Shown in pieces: positions 1 to 10,542 of a DNA stretch of 64,000 nucleotides. The position numbers and the translations under genes are program-made. The notes below the pieces were generated by a model. The model was not told the origin of the DNA, did no database searches, and saw nothing but the letters and a program-made list of their open reading frames with translations. The DNA is from Teratosphaeria epicoccoides (taxonomy: Eukaryota > Ascomycota > Dothideomycetes > Mycosphaerellales > Teratosphaeriaceae). The DNA is taken from positions 1-64,000 of the forward strand of contig JADDMT010000040.1 of assembly GCA_021401465.1 (NCBI GenBank), given 5' to 3'. Each line of letters opens with the position of its first letter. The first letter of the stretch is position 1.

Positions 1-653
1 CTAAAGCGTTATCATTCTAGTCGACTCGAGCAGAGAGGGTCTAAAAGTCCGCGCGGTACTTCGTGGCGGAACCCTTCTGCTAGATTCCTAGGAGAGCTCT
101 TTCGGCCTCTTGTTGCTCATTACCGAGTCCGAACGCTTCGCGTAATGCCTTAAACAAAGACTTGTCTAAGTTAAGAATCTCCCTAGTCGTCATCTTCCTA
201 GCTTCGGCGCTGCTGACGTGATCCAGATAATCCGTTAGATGAGGCTAGATAAACTCGAACGCCAGTCCCTTCAGGTAAGAGACAATGTACATCATTCGCT
301 TATGATATGTCGTAAACTGTTCCGTATCTACCTTAAATGCTAACTAGTATTATAGGATAAACATCTCTACTTAAGACTGTTGTCCTGTGAACTCTGTAGG
401 GCTTCCTATCTTGAAGCCGTTGTTACCGTGTCTATTCCTAGTAGTTGAACCTGCGATAGATGCTAGAGCCATCTCGCTAAGGTAAATGGATTCGAGCTAC
501 TAAGTAATTTAAGGTACGGCGGTAACTTTTCTCGTAGTGTTAGTTAACTGTTATCGCTAGATGTTAAACTAATAGCTAAAGAACTACTTGACATAGGCGT
601 ATGTTAAGCGCTTAACAAGTCCCCTGATACTTCCTTAGGAGTAGTGCTTAAAG
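1..653 (-). mobile_element. Degenerate Ty3/Gypsy gag (inner element, 5' part)
   Basis: Read on the minus strand, this stretch translates, between scattered stop codons, into a Gypsy-type gag protein. It carries a segment with the usual capsid-like spacing of aromatic and leucine residues (for example FTTYHKRMMYIV, then FKALREAFG and AERALLGI). Gag is the nucleocapsid polyprotein that packages retrotransposon RNA. The TAG/TAA codons and low GC fit RIP mutation. It lies directly downstream, in minus orientation, of the LTR-like sequence at 654-1136, so together they form the 5' end of an element that continues left beyond the window. No intact reading frame remains, so it should be inactive. 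I am confident of the family but not of the exact gag limits. Confidence 0.75.
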
Positions 654-1136
654 TGTCAGAAGGGTAGGTGCTAATAGCAGGAAGGGGATTAGGTGTTAGA
701 CTCGCAGAGTAGTAAAGAATATTAACAAAGGTAATTAACCTTGTACTAACTATCCCCCCTAGAGGAGAAGATTGTAATTAAGTACGAAGCTCCTAACTAC
801 CTATCCTGAAGCCATCCCTATATACTAGAGAGATAGGGTAGCTCTGTTAGATCTGTTAACAGACCTGTTAGACCTATGTCTATAGATCTATAGACTAACC
901 CTACAGATCCTAGGGTCTGTTCTTACATGATAGATCCCTTCTCCCTATAGGCCTATAGATCTGTAGACTAACCCTACAGATCTAGGTGTCTGTCCTCACG
1001 TGATAGACCCTCTCTTCTATGCCTACGTTATGACTTATAGTACTATAACTTATAACACTGTGACTTATAGCACTCATAACTGCTATGACTTAGGCTATAG
1101 TGCTCGTAACTCATAGCACTCATGACACTCATGACA
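654..1136 (-). repeat. 5' LTR of the inner Gypsy element
   Basis: This block is the reverse complement of the LTR at 4956-5354 and, like it, has TG..CA ends (TGTCA at one end, TGACA at the other). The match is clear around 660-760 and across the TAGATCTGTAGGGTTAG-type region at 880-1010. In minus orientation it precedes the gag remnant, as a 5' LTR should. At 483 bp it is longer than the other copy; the extra length lies at 1030-1136, where short units such as ACTTATAGCACTCAT recur. Both copies are RIP-like in composition. Confidence 0.75.
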
Positions 1137-4100
1137 ATTAACGAGACGCTAGCCTAGGCCTTAATAGATTCAGGATGTACTAGAATCTTCATGACGCCTA
1201 AGTTTACTAGGATAGCTAGGATAAGGCTACAGGCGAAGACAAATGCTTTCTCGCTACAAGCAATCGATAGAAAGCTAGTTACGTATAACTAAGGAATAGT
1301 TAACAAGGAGACTAAGACGATACCTCTGCAGATAGGACGCTACTAAGAGATAATCTAGTTCGACATCACAGAGTCACCTAGCTTAGATGTAGTGCTAGGG
1401 TTACTATAGCTAAGAAACGCTAACCTCTACCTTGACTAGAAGAACGAGAGGATCTAGTTTCCGGAACTCTCAAGATCGATACCTCTACCTGTAGTGCATA
1501 ACGTACTAGGCAAGATCGAAATATGTGCTATGACTTTAAGCGAGATAGTCGCCGCTATTAAGGATCTAGAACAGGAAGTGTATGTCCTATAGGTTAAAGC
1601 AACATAATCTGAATTCAAAGTCGAGTTCACTGTTCCTAACGAGTATAAGGAGTTTGCTACTCTTTTTGAGGAGGAACCTAACTAAGAGGCTCTGCTAGAA
1701 CACTAGGAGTAGGATCATAGGATACCCTTACTCCTAGGCAGAACGCTGACGAAGCAACTAGTTCACCTACTATTAGTAGCAAAGCTAGAGATTCTCTAGA
1801 AATACCTTAAAGACAACCTCTAGAAGGGCTTCATCCGTAAATCATAGTCCCTAGTAGGGTATCTGATCCTGTTTGTCCCTAAGGGGGAAGATAACTAGCG
1901 ACTTTGCGTAGACTATTATAGGTTAAATGACATCACGATAAAAAATAGTTATCTGCTTCCTTTGCTTTCAGGGTTACAGATCGCCTATAAGGAGTAATAT
2001 GGTTCTTGAAGTTCGACATACTAGGAGTATATAACCGAATTTAAATCAAGGAAGGCGACGAATAGAAGACTATATTCTAAACTAGGTTTAGACACTACGA
2101 GTATATAGTCATGCTATTTAGGTTAACAAACGCCCTAGCTACATAGCAGGCATTTATTAACAATATGCTATAAGAGTACCTCGACATCTTTGTAGTTATA
2201 TACTTAGATGACATCCTTGTCTACTTATAAACGATTAAAGAATATAGGACTTATGTACGTAAGGTACTTTAGAAACTCTAGGATTACAAGCTAAAGGTTA
2301 AGCCTTAGAAGAGCGAGTTTCATAAGCAAGAAGTCTAGTTCCTCGGCTATGTAGTAGCCTAGAACAGGATCAAGATAGACACTAAGAAGGTCAAAGTTGT
2401 AAGAGAGTAGCCTACGCTAACTAATGTCAAGGAAGTATAGTCCTTCCTTAGGTTTGCTAACTTCTACTAAAGATTCATTGTAAACTATTCGAGGATTACG
2501 GCACTACTTACGACCCTTACTACAAAGGATACACTATTCATATAGGATGACGCCTAACAGAATGCCTTTAAGGAACTTAAGCAATAATTCACAGATTAGC
2601 TAATCTTGCTTGTATTCGACCCTAATAAGCCTATTATAGTTAAAACAGATGCCTCTAACATAGCACTTAGGGCATGCTTGAGTTAACTAGGACCGAGTAG
2701 ACGACTATAGCTAGTTGCCTATTACTCGAGAAAGCTATCTAGACCTAAGCTCTGCTACGACATCTATAACAAAGAACTTCTAGCTATAGTAGATGCCTAC
2801 AAAGCATAGCGAGTCTACTTAGAAGGGTCTAAGCACTAGGTTACGGTCTACACGGACTATAAGAACTTGCGATACTTTACTATGACGAAGGAGTTAAACT
2901 GACGACAAGTCTAATAGAGTAAGGAACTCTCTAGCTTTAACTGCAAGATCGTCTATCGCAAGGGATCTAATAACGCACGCGCCGATGCACTTAGCCGCTA
3001 GACTGACTACATGAAGGGCGTGAAACAGGAGAAACATGCTGTTCTCTAGGAAAATAGCGATAGCACGCTTAGAGTTAACTAACTCGTAGCTATAGCTATT
3101 ACATAGACTAGTAAGTTCTAGGACGACCTAAAAAACGCACTAGTCTACGACCTAACTACACTTGCTATCCGTAACAACATTAAGGGACAGGAGGACTAGG
3201 AAGATGAAGACAGAGTACTTCTCTTCTAAGGGTTAGTATACATGCTAACATCCTTATATTCGGAGCTACTACGCCTCTAACATGACGTTCCTTAGGCAGG
3301 ATACCTAGGAGTGTCTAAAATGAAGCAAATTCTCTAACAAGAATTTTACTTCCCTAGGATAGGCAGAGTAATTAAAGACTATGTCTGCTAATATGTAACT
3401 TACTAATAGAGTAAGCATAACTATTACAAACCGTATAGGCTACTACGACCGCTATAGGTACCCTAATAGCTATAGGAATCGCTTGCTATAGACTTCATTG
3501 TTAAACTACCCTAGTCAAGAGAACCTGCTACTAATGAGTTCTTCGATAGAATCATGGTAGTAGTCGACTAATTTACTAAGTTCAGGAAGTTTATCCTATA
3601 CTATAAAGACTTTAAGACTAAAGATATTACACATGTCTTTATTAAATAGGTAGTAGCATTATATAGTATAGAACGAGACCTAGTAACAGATCGAGGATCT
3701 GTGTTTACCTCTAACTTCTAGAAAGCCCTAATGAGACAATTCTAGGTTAAACATTAACTTAGTACTTCCTTCTACTCTTAAACAGATAGACAGACAGAAC
3801 GTCTAAATCAGACGCTAGAATAGTACCTTCGATCCTATGTGAATAAGGACTAGAACAACTAGGTAGAGTTATTGCTAATAGCGTAGCTTGCATATAATAG
3901 TACGCTAGCAGAGTCGACAGGACTCTTGCTATTTTAGATGGCGTACAGATTAGCTATAGAAGACATTCTAGACGTCTTAACTAGTAATCTAAACCTAGTA
4001 GCACTTAGGCGAGTAGAATACCTCCGCTGACTACAAACAGAAGCATAACTCGACCTACAGTTCTATTAACAGAACATGGCGTAGTATGTAAATCGTAAGA

Positions 4101-4955
4101 GAATTAAGGGACTAATTCTAAAGGAGGGGGACAAGGTATATCTCCTCTGCTATTACATCAAATCAGACAAGCTAACTAAAAAACTAGACACTATGAAACT
4201 AGGACTATTCCGGATTAAGGCTAAGAAAGGACTAGTTAATTTTAAATTATAGCTACCTAAGCAGATAAGAATATACCCTGTATTATGTCTCTCTGCTAGA
4301 ACAAGTAGCGCTAGACGCTACACTGTAAACAGAACCCTTACTACTTGACCCTAAGGTCAAAGAACTAGAGTACACTATTAAGAAGATCATTGACACTCGC
4401 TAGGTAGATAGACAGCAAGAGTACTTAGTAAAATAGGAAGGATACAGGAGTACTAAAAACACCTAGGAACCCCTAAAACACCTACGAAACTATTAGTAAA
4501 AGATACGGAGTTTTAAGCAAAGAACAAACCTAGGAAGAAGATTATAAGCTATAATTAGGCTCTTATAGGACGCTATTAGTAGGCTTGGCTACTACACTAT
4601 CTAGGAAACCCTAGTATAATGCATTAGCGAAACCTTCTATTTAACCTCTATTACCTTTACATTGTAACTTTAATAGTTACTAAAGTAATAGTATAAACAT
4701 TTCCCTAAGGAAATGTGTACTTAACAAACGAGTTTTAACTCTTAATACTAAGTATAAGACTTCATGCTTTCCTTGCCCTAATAATAGATTCAATTTGCAT
4801 AGCGTTTACGTTTCTACATTAAAGGGGCGTTAGTGTCTAGAATGACACAAGGTAGTAATGTAGAAAGAAAAGACATTACTACGTAAAGGGAATAGCAAGA
4901 GAAACCCTGCACTAATAAGGTAGCTTAGGGACGAGCTAGGCTAAGAGAGGGATAG
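1137..4955 (+). mobile_element. Degenerate Ty3/Gypsy chromovirus pol (outer element, 3' part)
   Basis: Plus-strand translation, interrupted by many in-frame TAG/TAA codons, gives the pol domains in Ty3/Gypsy order. There is an aspartic protease (LIDSG near 1161-1175), a reverse transcriptase (YLDDILVY near 2200-2225), an RNase H (KTDAS near 2642), an integrase with a zinc-finger region near 3290-3430 and a DRGS motif near 3697, and a chromodomain-like tail near 4366-4495. The order protease-RT-RNaseH-integrase-chromodomain defines a chromovirus. It begins abruptly inside the protease at the edge of the inner LTR; its gag and 5' LTR are not in this window. CAG, CAA and TGG codons appear converted to stops, as RIP would do. 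It cannot encode a working protein. Confidence 0.88.
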
Positions 4956-5354
4956 TGTCATAAATGTCATAAGTTATAACACATGCATAGAAGAAAGGAT
5001 CTGTCATGTAAGGACAGACACCTAGATCTGTAGGGTTAGTCTATAGATCTATAGGCTTACATAGGAGAAAGGATCTATTACGTAAGAACAGATACTAGGA
5101 TCTATAGGGTTAGTTAATAGATCTACAGACATAGGTCTAATAGGTCTGTTAACAGATCTAATAGAACTACCCTATCTCTCTAGTATATAAGGATAGCTTT
5201 AGGATAGGTAGTTAGGAGCTTTGTACTTAATTTAATCCTCTTCTCTAAGAGAGATAGTTAGTTATAAGGTTAATTGCTATTGTCAATATTCTTTACTACT
5301 CTGCAAGTCTAACACCTAATCCCCTTCCTGCTATTAGTACCTACCCTTATAACA
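4956..5354 (+). repeat. 3' LTR of the outer Gypsy element
   Basis: This 399-bp block starts TGTCATAAATG and ends TTATAACA. It follows a purine-rich tract (AAGAGAGGGATAG) that fits a polypurine tract, and pol lies upstream on the same strand. Its reverse complement matches 654-1136, which fixes both as LTRs of one family. A TATATAAG-like box lies near 5183. The copies differ mainly by transitions, as expected after RIP. Confidence 0.75.
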
Positions 5355-5763
5355 CTTGATGCTAAGTTTCTATTAATGTTTTTTGATGATTATAGCTTGT
5401 GTTATAATTATCTAGTGTTAACGATTTACCTTGAAGCTGCTAGCTTAGATGCCCTAAGAATTTGACTTCATGTAGGATAGAGCCTGCGAAAGTCACATGA
5501 ATTAGCGACAATGTCGTAATTGCACTAATCAGATAGCTCCTGTTGCTAAATTTGAAGTGCCGAGTATTGCCGAGTATGCCTCAAAGCTGCTAAGGGTTAG
5601 GGTTTAAGTAGGATCAAGACAACAATAATTAGCTATTATAGCATTAACAACATCTCAAAACACACTGATTAACGATCAATAATCGAAGGTTATCTTGGTT
5701 GATCGATGCACCGAAGAGCTGATTGATCGGTTGATCGATGCGCCTACAATAACGATCAATCGA
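5355..5763. other. AT-rich flank, no gene
   Basis: No coding region is seen. The stretch contains a TTAGGG-like dispersed repeat at about 5591-5635 and, at 5690-5790, several direct and inverted copies of GGTTGATCGATGC-like words that could fold into hairpins. Confidence 0.5.
5591..5635 (+). repeat. Dispersed repeat with telomere-like core (copy 1)
   Basis: A 40-50 bp sequence with core AGGGTTAGGGTTT followed by AGTAGGATCAA and then CAACAA. It recurs with small changes at 39873-39922. The core holds two TTAGGG-type units, but there is no longer telomeric array. Confidence 0.5.
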
Positions 5764-6255
5764 TCAACCACGGATTGGTTGATCAGTTGTTGCGAACATT
5801 GGCTGCAAACAGGCAGATGTGAAGTTAGACTTGGTAAAGCTACAGGCGATCCTTAGCGTTGCGTTCAGGATGAACAGCGACGACACCGCCCAGTCCATCT
5901 GCTCCCCGAGGTCATCTTGAAAGGCGATGCTGATCTCAAGGTGCTTAGCGACTTCACGCAAGATTTCGAAGGAGGCAAGCGATTTGGAATCAGAGGAAGG
6001 GAGCGTGGTACAATTTGCATCCGGCTCATTCAACAATAGAAGTGCTTGGACAGTTAAGATGGTAGACTTATCCTTCACCTCCTCAGCGTTCGTGTGAAGC
6101 GCGGGAAAGTGATGGGTGCGCTCGAATAAGCGTCTAGGGTCTCTGCGCATTGGTATCGCCAGATTGCTTGTGAGAGGGATGTGGAAGGAAGCCATAGGTT
6201 TCTTCACTAGATCCAGAAATGCGGTAATGAGTGCAGGAGCGGCACAAACAACCAC
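5764..6255 (-). CDS. Unrecognised 163-codon open frame, possible remnant
   Basis: I do not recognise this frame. Its composition is fairly protein-like, with an amphipathic stretch (residues about 90-145) and no signal peptide or obvious motif. Upstream on the same strand other short frames follow without a convincing splice path, so it may be the last part of a decayed gene. It sits next to the mutated retroelements. A fungal transcription-factor C-terminus is one possibility but I see no motif that proves it. It may be a chance frame. Confidence 0.22.
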   Translation of the reverse strand: MVVCAAPALITAFLDLVKKPMASFHIPLTSNLAIPMRRDPRRLFERTHHFPALHTNAEEVKDKSTILTVQALLLLNEPDANCTTLPSSDSKSLASFEILREVAKHLEISIAFQDDLGEQMDWAVSSLFILNATLRIACSFTKSNFTSACLQPMFATTDQPIRG

Positions 6256-7821
6256 TTGCCTAGCAGACAGCGGAATGCAATGCTAAGCCCGGAAGAAGCT
6301 CGAATGGACATGCGTTGCAGATCTCTAGGCATCTGACAATTCCGCCTGCCCCTCGATGTCAGCAGGGATCGATAAGCCAGGCTTGCCAAGCGATGTGCAG
6401 GTCCATACGGGTTGGATTGATGTATGAGAACTTCCAATTGATGTCTCATCCACGGCGTGTGGAAGAGCTTGGCCTTGGTCTTTCCCTTGACCTTGGCCTT
6501 GCAGTTGTGCGTGACTTTGTGAGAAAGCAGCTTGCCCCCGTAAAGTAGCAGAGCTGCGGATTAGCCCTTTGGCACGGGCCAAATCCTGGAGACTTTGTGG
6601 GCACATCAATGAGATGCTGTCAGCTCAGTCTGCCCCCTCAGCTCATCAGCCTACAGTTCAGACTCCTATTTCTTGGGCAACTGTTGCAATGGCCTTTGAC
6701 ACGGCGCACCGACTGCTGAGAGATTTCGAAGTTGAGTACCCAGCCGCCCGATTCCGTTCAGAGTCTGGCGTCGTCCCTTGGGATAGTAGTTCCTGAGCAG
6801 TGCACGACCAGCAGACGTCTTTGGCTCTCCAAGTAATCCAGAGTGTGACATCAGCCGGTGAAGTGGCTCCTTAGCCTTCTATGGTCTACAGTTTTTTTGA
6901 CAATGCTTCGAGAGGTTATTCGGGCGGCACGGAATGATCATGGGCATGCGCCACCACTCGGACCTGTGCGATATCGGTCGGCAGCCGGGTCTTGGAGTCT
7001 CCTTCAGCGCGCCATCCCATGGTAGCATCAAAGGACGGGCGCACAAGCCAGCGATTCGGCCACTCGTGACACAATGTCTGCCGGAAACCATATATATCAT
7101 CGTCATGTAGTGCGGAGGTGCGTCGTCGTTTTGTCGCTTAACGCGCCGCTACGCCACGGGCCATCAGCAGTCTGGCAATTCGCAAGGTTCTGGAGGCTCG
7201 CTGTGTGCGAATTCGCATTGCGCACAGCCGTGGACGCCGGCGACTTGTGTTGGGTCTAGTCAGCAGAACGGGGTTATGCCACGGATTGATTGTCGGGCAG
7301 ATGACTGCAGCAGAATCACGGAGCAACAGCGGCTGTGCAGCAAGCACTCACAAAGCAGCAGGTCGCGCTCCGTGGAGCACCCATACGACTTCGCTGGCAG
7401 CTTAGCGCATGAAATGCACGCCAGATACGAGTCACGAGCACATCCTCCTGGCGATAACGGATCCGCGGAGCTCCACCATCGCGGCCAGGACACCAAGTCC
7501 GACCAGCAGTCGCTTTCTTCAAGATGCTGTTTCGAAGTCCTCGGCATGGCGACACCAGCAGCGAGGTTTGTTACTACTGTGAACGACTTGGCGAGGTGTG
7601 TTCGTGATGCGAGCTCGAAGCAGAGGTCGCGCCGGCCAGAAGGGCAGAACAGCAGAATGAAAATCGCGATCCGTGATCCAAGGCTGATACTGAAGACCAA
7701 TACCAGACATGCATTCGTGCCTTCCATGGGGTTAATCAAAGTTTCGCAAACGTGGCAACAGCGAGCTCAGCATCGTGGCACGGCCTAGCTTCATCGCAGT
7801 CTATCGCACATAAACACCCCT
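6256..7821. other. No confident gene
   Basis: Only short overlapping frames on both strands, none with a recognisable domain or a consistent splice path. A run of CTTGGCC/CTTGACC-like words lies near 6470-6500. GC is normal, so RIP has not acted strongly here. Confidence 0.45.
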
Positions 7822-10128
7822 CTACCCACCGCCCTCAAACGCGCCCTCCTGCCTCCACTCCCCATGACTCGCATCGCCCTTTCCGGCACCACCCACGCTG
7901 GCTACACCGGCCGGCAGACCTTGCCCACCCACCGCCGCACCAGCAGCTACCGTCGTCGCCCCAAGATGACTCGCATGGTTCTCAATATCGGCACTCCCCA
8001 TCCAGTACAACATGAGAAAAATCAACAAATGCAGCCCCAAACAATACATCGCGAACAGATTCCGACTCGTCCTTGTCGCCAAGACCATTCTCGTGATCTG
8101 GAAGACGACGCGTTCAGGCAGCGACATTCTCCGTAGTGCCCGAGCGGACTCCCGGCCTCTGAAAGCGGCGAAAGGAGAGATATTCGCTTCGTACGCGCTC
8201 TTATATCGGTCCGTAGCAGGCGCAAAGTTGTCCGAGACAGCGATGGCGGACGGATTGGAATTGCCACCGTAACTGGCACCTGATGTGGCAGACCTCGAAT
8301 AGGTGCTCACATACCTGGTCTTCTCATACAGATTCAGATTATCCTTTTGCAGGCTCGCAACTTCAGATCGCAACGACGACACAACCTGGTACTGCTTCTG
8401 TAATTCGGCTTCGAGCTCTGCGATCCTTTTTTTGAAGCGGTCTCGCTGAGCCGTCACCATCGGCAATATCCCAGATCCTGCACCTACCGGCTCGCCGGCG
8501 CGAATCGCCTCCAGTGTGCGGGGCGAGTTGGCGCCGGATGGGTCAAAGCCGCCGATGATTGAGGAGGTGGGTGATGTGCCGCCTCTCCGGCTGCCATAGG
8601 ACGATTTGGGATAGCGAGAAGTGTAGGTGCCTGCGACGGACATTGTTTCAAAGGCATTGCTCGCCTCTTGTTGTGTTTTCTGGAGGTCGTTCTCGAGAGT
8701 GGCGTTCAGGTCTCGCGCCTTTTCGAGCTCCATGTTTGTGTTTGACATGTCTTCCTGCATCGTTTCCAGTCGCTGCTGCAACTCGTTATGCGACACACGC
8801 AGCTCGGTCAGTTCGTTGCTCAGCTTTTTGTTCCGGGCAAGCAGGAGCTGCTCCAGACTCTCGCCACCCGCCTTGTCTCCTGCGCCATCGGAACGCTCGC
8901 CGTCATCCTCGTCGAGCACAGTAGAGAACTCAATGGCGCGCAGCATGTCCAGCTCGCGCTTGACCTCGTCGTAGTCATTCCACTTCTGCACCTTACTTCG
9001 CAGGGCATCGCGATCTGCTTTCAGGGAGCTGATCTCACGCTCCACGCTACGCATCCTGCCCTCGTTCGACTTCGTTTCTGACTCCCTGTCATACTTCGCG
9101 GCCTCTAACCTACGCATCAATGACTGATTTTCCGTCCGCAATCGGAGGTAGGCCGGGTCATCCTCCACCGCTGTGCCTCTGCCCGAACTATGCGTTTGAC
9201 CCGCCGACTGTGCCAGCTCAAGCCGCAGCTGCTCATTTCGCGACTCCAGCTCTGCCAAGCGGATGTTCGCTCTTTCCAATTCGGAGTTCACAATGTCTAG
9301 CTCGGCTTGAGAAGCGGTGTTCCTCAGATGATCGTCCTCCCCGCTCTTCGCCAATCTCTGGGACACCTCGTAGCTCGCCTTCAACTCCTTCAGCAATCGC
9401 TCCTGCCCTTCCACCTTCTCTTCCAGAGTCCGCTCTTTCGCCGCCCAATTGTCCTCCTTCTCCTGCAGCACGGCCGACCAAGACTCTTCGACCTCTTTGA
9501 TCTTGCGGTCCTGCGATCCCTCGAACGACTGTCTCTTGCCTCTTTCCTCCTGCAGCTGCCTCTCCGAGTCTTCCAATTGAGCGGTGAGCGATGTGACTTG
9601 GGTCTGCAAGTGCTCCTTCTCCTTCTCCAGCTTCGGCACCACTTCATCCGCCGTCACCAACGCATCGATCGACGCCTCCAGCAGCGGATACGGGTCTGGC
9701 GCCTCCGACAGCGGCGAGTAAGCGTGCATGAACGCCGCTTGCACCGATTTGGAGTGGGTGGTGATCAGGTCAATGTACGTCTGATACGCCTTGAGCATGT
9801 CCTTGATCTCGCCCAGCTTGCCGGCATCGTCCAACTTGCGGAACTCCTTCGTCTTCTGCGCCAAGTCCTTCCGCTGCACCAGCGAGTCTTTCTGGTGCGC
9901 GACCAGCTCGGAAGCGGCGACATCCAGCCTGGACACCAGCGTCGTCAGGTCGAGGGACCGCCAGGCTGCGACTGCCTGTTGAAACTTGTTGCCTGCCTCC
10001 GCTCCTTCCTTGCAACTGCCTTCTCGAACCCCACCTGCATCTGCGTGTTCTGACGTGATGCCCAAGCCGTTGGCCTCGGTCGCACCTGACGTGCTTTGCA
10101 TCTGTTCTTCACTCATCATGTCGGCCAT
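7822..10128 (-). CDS. COY1: Golgi membrane protein CASP/Coy1
   Basis: A single-exon gene for 768 residues of the CASP family. These are coiled-coil golgins anchored in the Golgi by a C-terminal membrane segment; yeast Coy1 acts with SNAREs in retrograde Golgi traffic. The N-terminal part (residues about 50-190) has the family pattern including RKDLAQKTKEFRKL. Residues about 170-530 are long coiled coil rich in E, Q, K and L. The C-terminal signature RRMSLPERVVFQITRMVLA is followed by a single hydrophobic helix (about 690-710) beginning LFAMYCLGLHLLIFLML. A glycine/alanine-rich tail of about 58 residues follows, longer than in most relatives. The start gives a normal N-terminus and leaves a 414-bp gap to divergent VPS3, so a shared promoter is likely. 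Confidence 0.93.
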   Translation of the reverse strand: MADMMSEEQMQSTSGATEANGLGITSEHADAGGVREGSCKEGAEAGNKFQQAVAAWRSLDLTTLVSRLDVAASELVAHQKDSLVQRKDLAQKTKEFRKLDDAGKLGEIKDMLKAYQTYIDLITTHSKSVQAAFMHAYSPLSEAPDPYPLLEASIDALVTADEVVPKLEKEKEHLQTQVTSLTAQLEDSERQLQEERGKRQSFEGSQDRKIKEVEESWSAVLQEKEDNWAAKERTLEEKVEGQERLLKELKASYEVSQRLAKSGEDDHLRNTASQAELDIVNSELERANIRLAELESRNEQLRLELAQSAGQTHSSGRGTAVEDDPAYLRLRTENQSLMRRLEAAKYDRESETKSNEGRMRSVEREISSLKADRDALRSKVQKWNDYDEVKRELDMLRAIEFSTVLDEDDGERSDGAGDKAGGESLEQLLLARNKKLSNELTELRVSHNELQQRLETMQEDMSNTNMELEKARDLNATLENDLQKTQQEASNAFETMSVAGTYTSRYPKSSYGSRRGGTSPTSSIIGGFDPSGANSPRTLEAIRAGEPVGAGSGILPMVTAQRDRFKKRIAELEAELQKQYQVVSSLRSEVASLQKDNLNLYEKTRYVSTYSRSATSGASYGGNSNPSAIAVSDNFAPATDRYKSAYEANISPFAAFRGRESARALRRMSLPERVVFQITRMVLATRTSRNLFAMYCLGLHLLIFLMLYWMGSADIENHASHLGATTVAAGAAVGGQGLPAGVASVGGAGKGDASHGEWRQEGAFEGGG

Positions 10129-10542
10129 GCTCGCATCTCCGCTCCTGCTGCATTGGGACGGAACGAACGCGTGCTCTATCCGCCCTCGATTGTGGCGCCT
10201 GTAAGGCAGACACCGAAATAATGGGCTTGGTGAGATTTGATGGATTCAATCAATTATTCGACCGCGATGGCTTCAATCATCATCAAAGCGGTATGCAGCG
10301 GTATGCGTTCATGTATGTGGACAAGTTGCGGCGTCGGCGGAGGTGGAGCTGGAGGTGCACGATGAACAACTCAACTTGTGGAGGCCGAGCATCTCGTGTG
10401 GCTTCCTACCAGCCAGATGCCCTCTGAACACAGCCCAATAATCATGATACCGTCGCATTGAAGGTGGGACCAACCAGCGTGACTACTCATCATCAAATGA
10501 TCCGTCATGAGATGATGTCGCAACTGCCATGACACGTATGTT
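10129..10542. promoter_or_regulatory. Divergent promoter region between COY1 and VPS3
   Basis: This 414-bp gap separates two genes read outward. I see no coding potential. It holds repeated ATCATGA/TCATGAT-like words near 10440-10510 (CATCATCAAATGATCCGTCATGAGATGATG), an imperfect palindromic cluster that could be a regulatory site. Its role as promoter is inferred from position only. Confidence 0.4.

Noticed and set aside
654..5354. Inverted LTRs as terminal inverted repeats of a DNA transposon
   Set aside because: Both copies have TG..CA ends, gag and pol lie on the expected strands, and the enclosed domains are retroviral-type, so nested LTR elements fit better.
5591..5635. Telomere or chromosome end
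   Set aside because: Only two TTAGGG-type units are present and genes continue on the right for 58 kb with a second copy inside.
7276..7788. Overlapping frames of 170 (plus) and 159 (minus) codons
   Set aside because: Neither shows a domain, signal peptide or splice continuity; both are rich in R, S and C as chance frames in GC-rich DNA are.
9307..10053. Plus-strand open frame of 248 codons rich in L, R and Q
   Set aside because: It is antisense to the COY1 coiled coil; the composition is what the complement of E/Q/K-rich codons gives.
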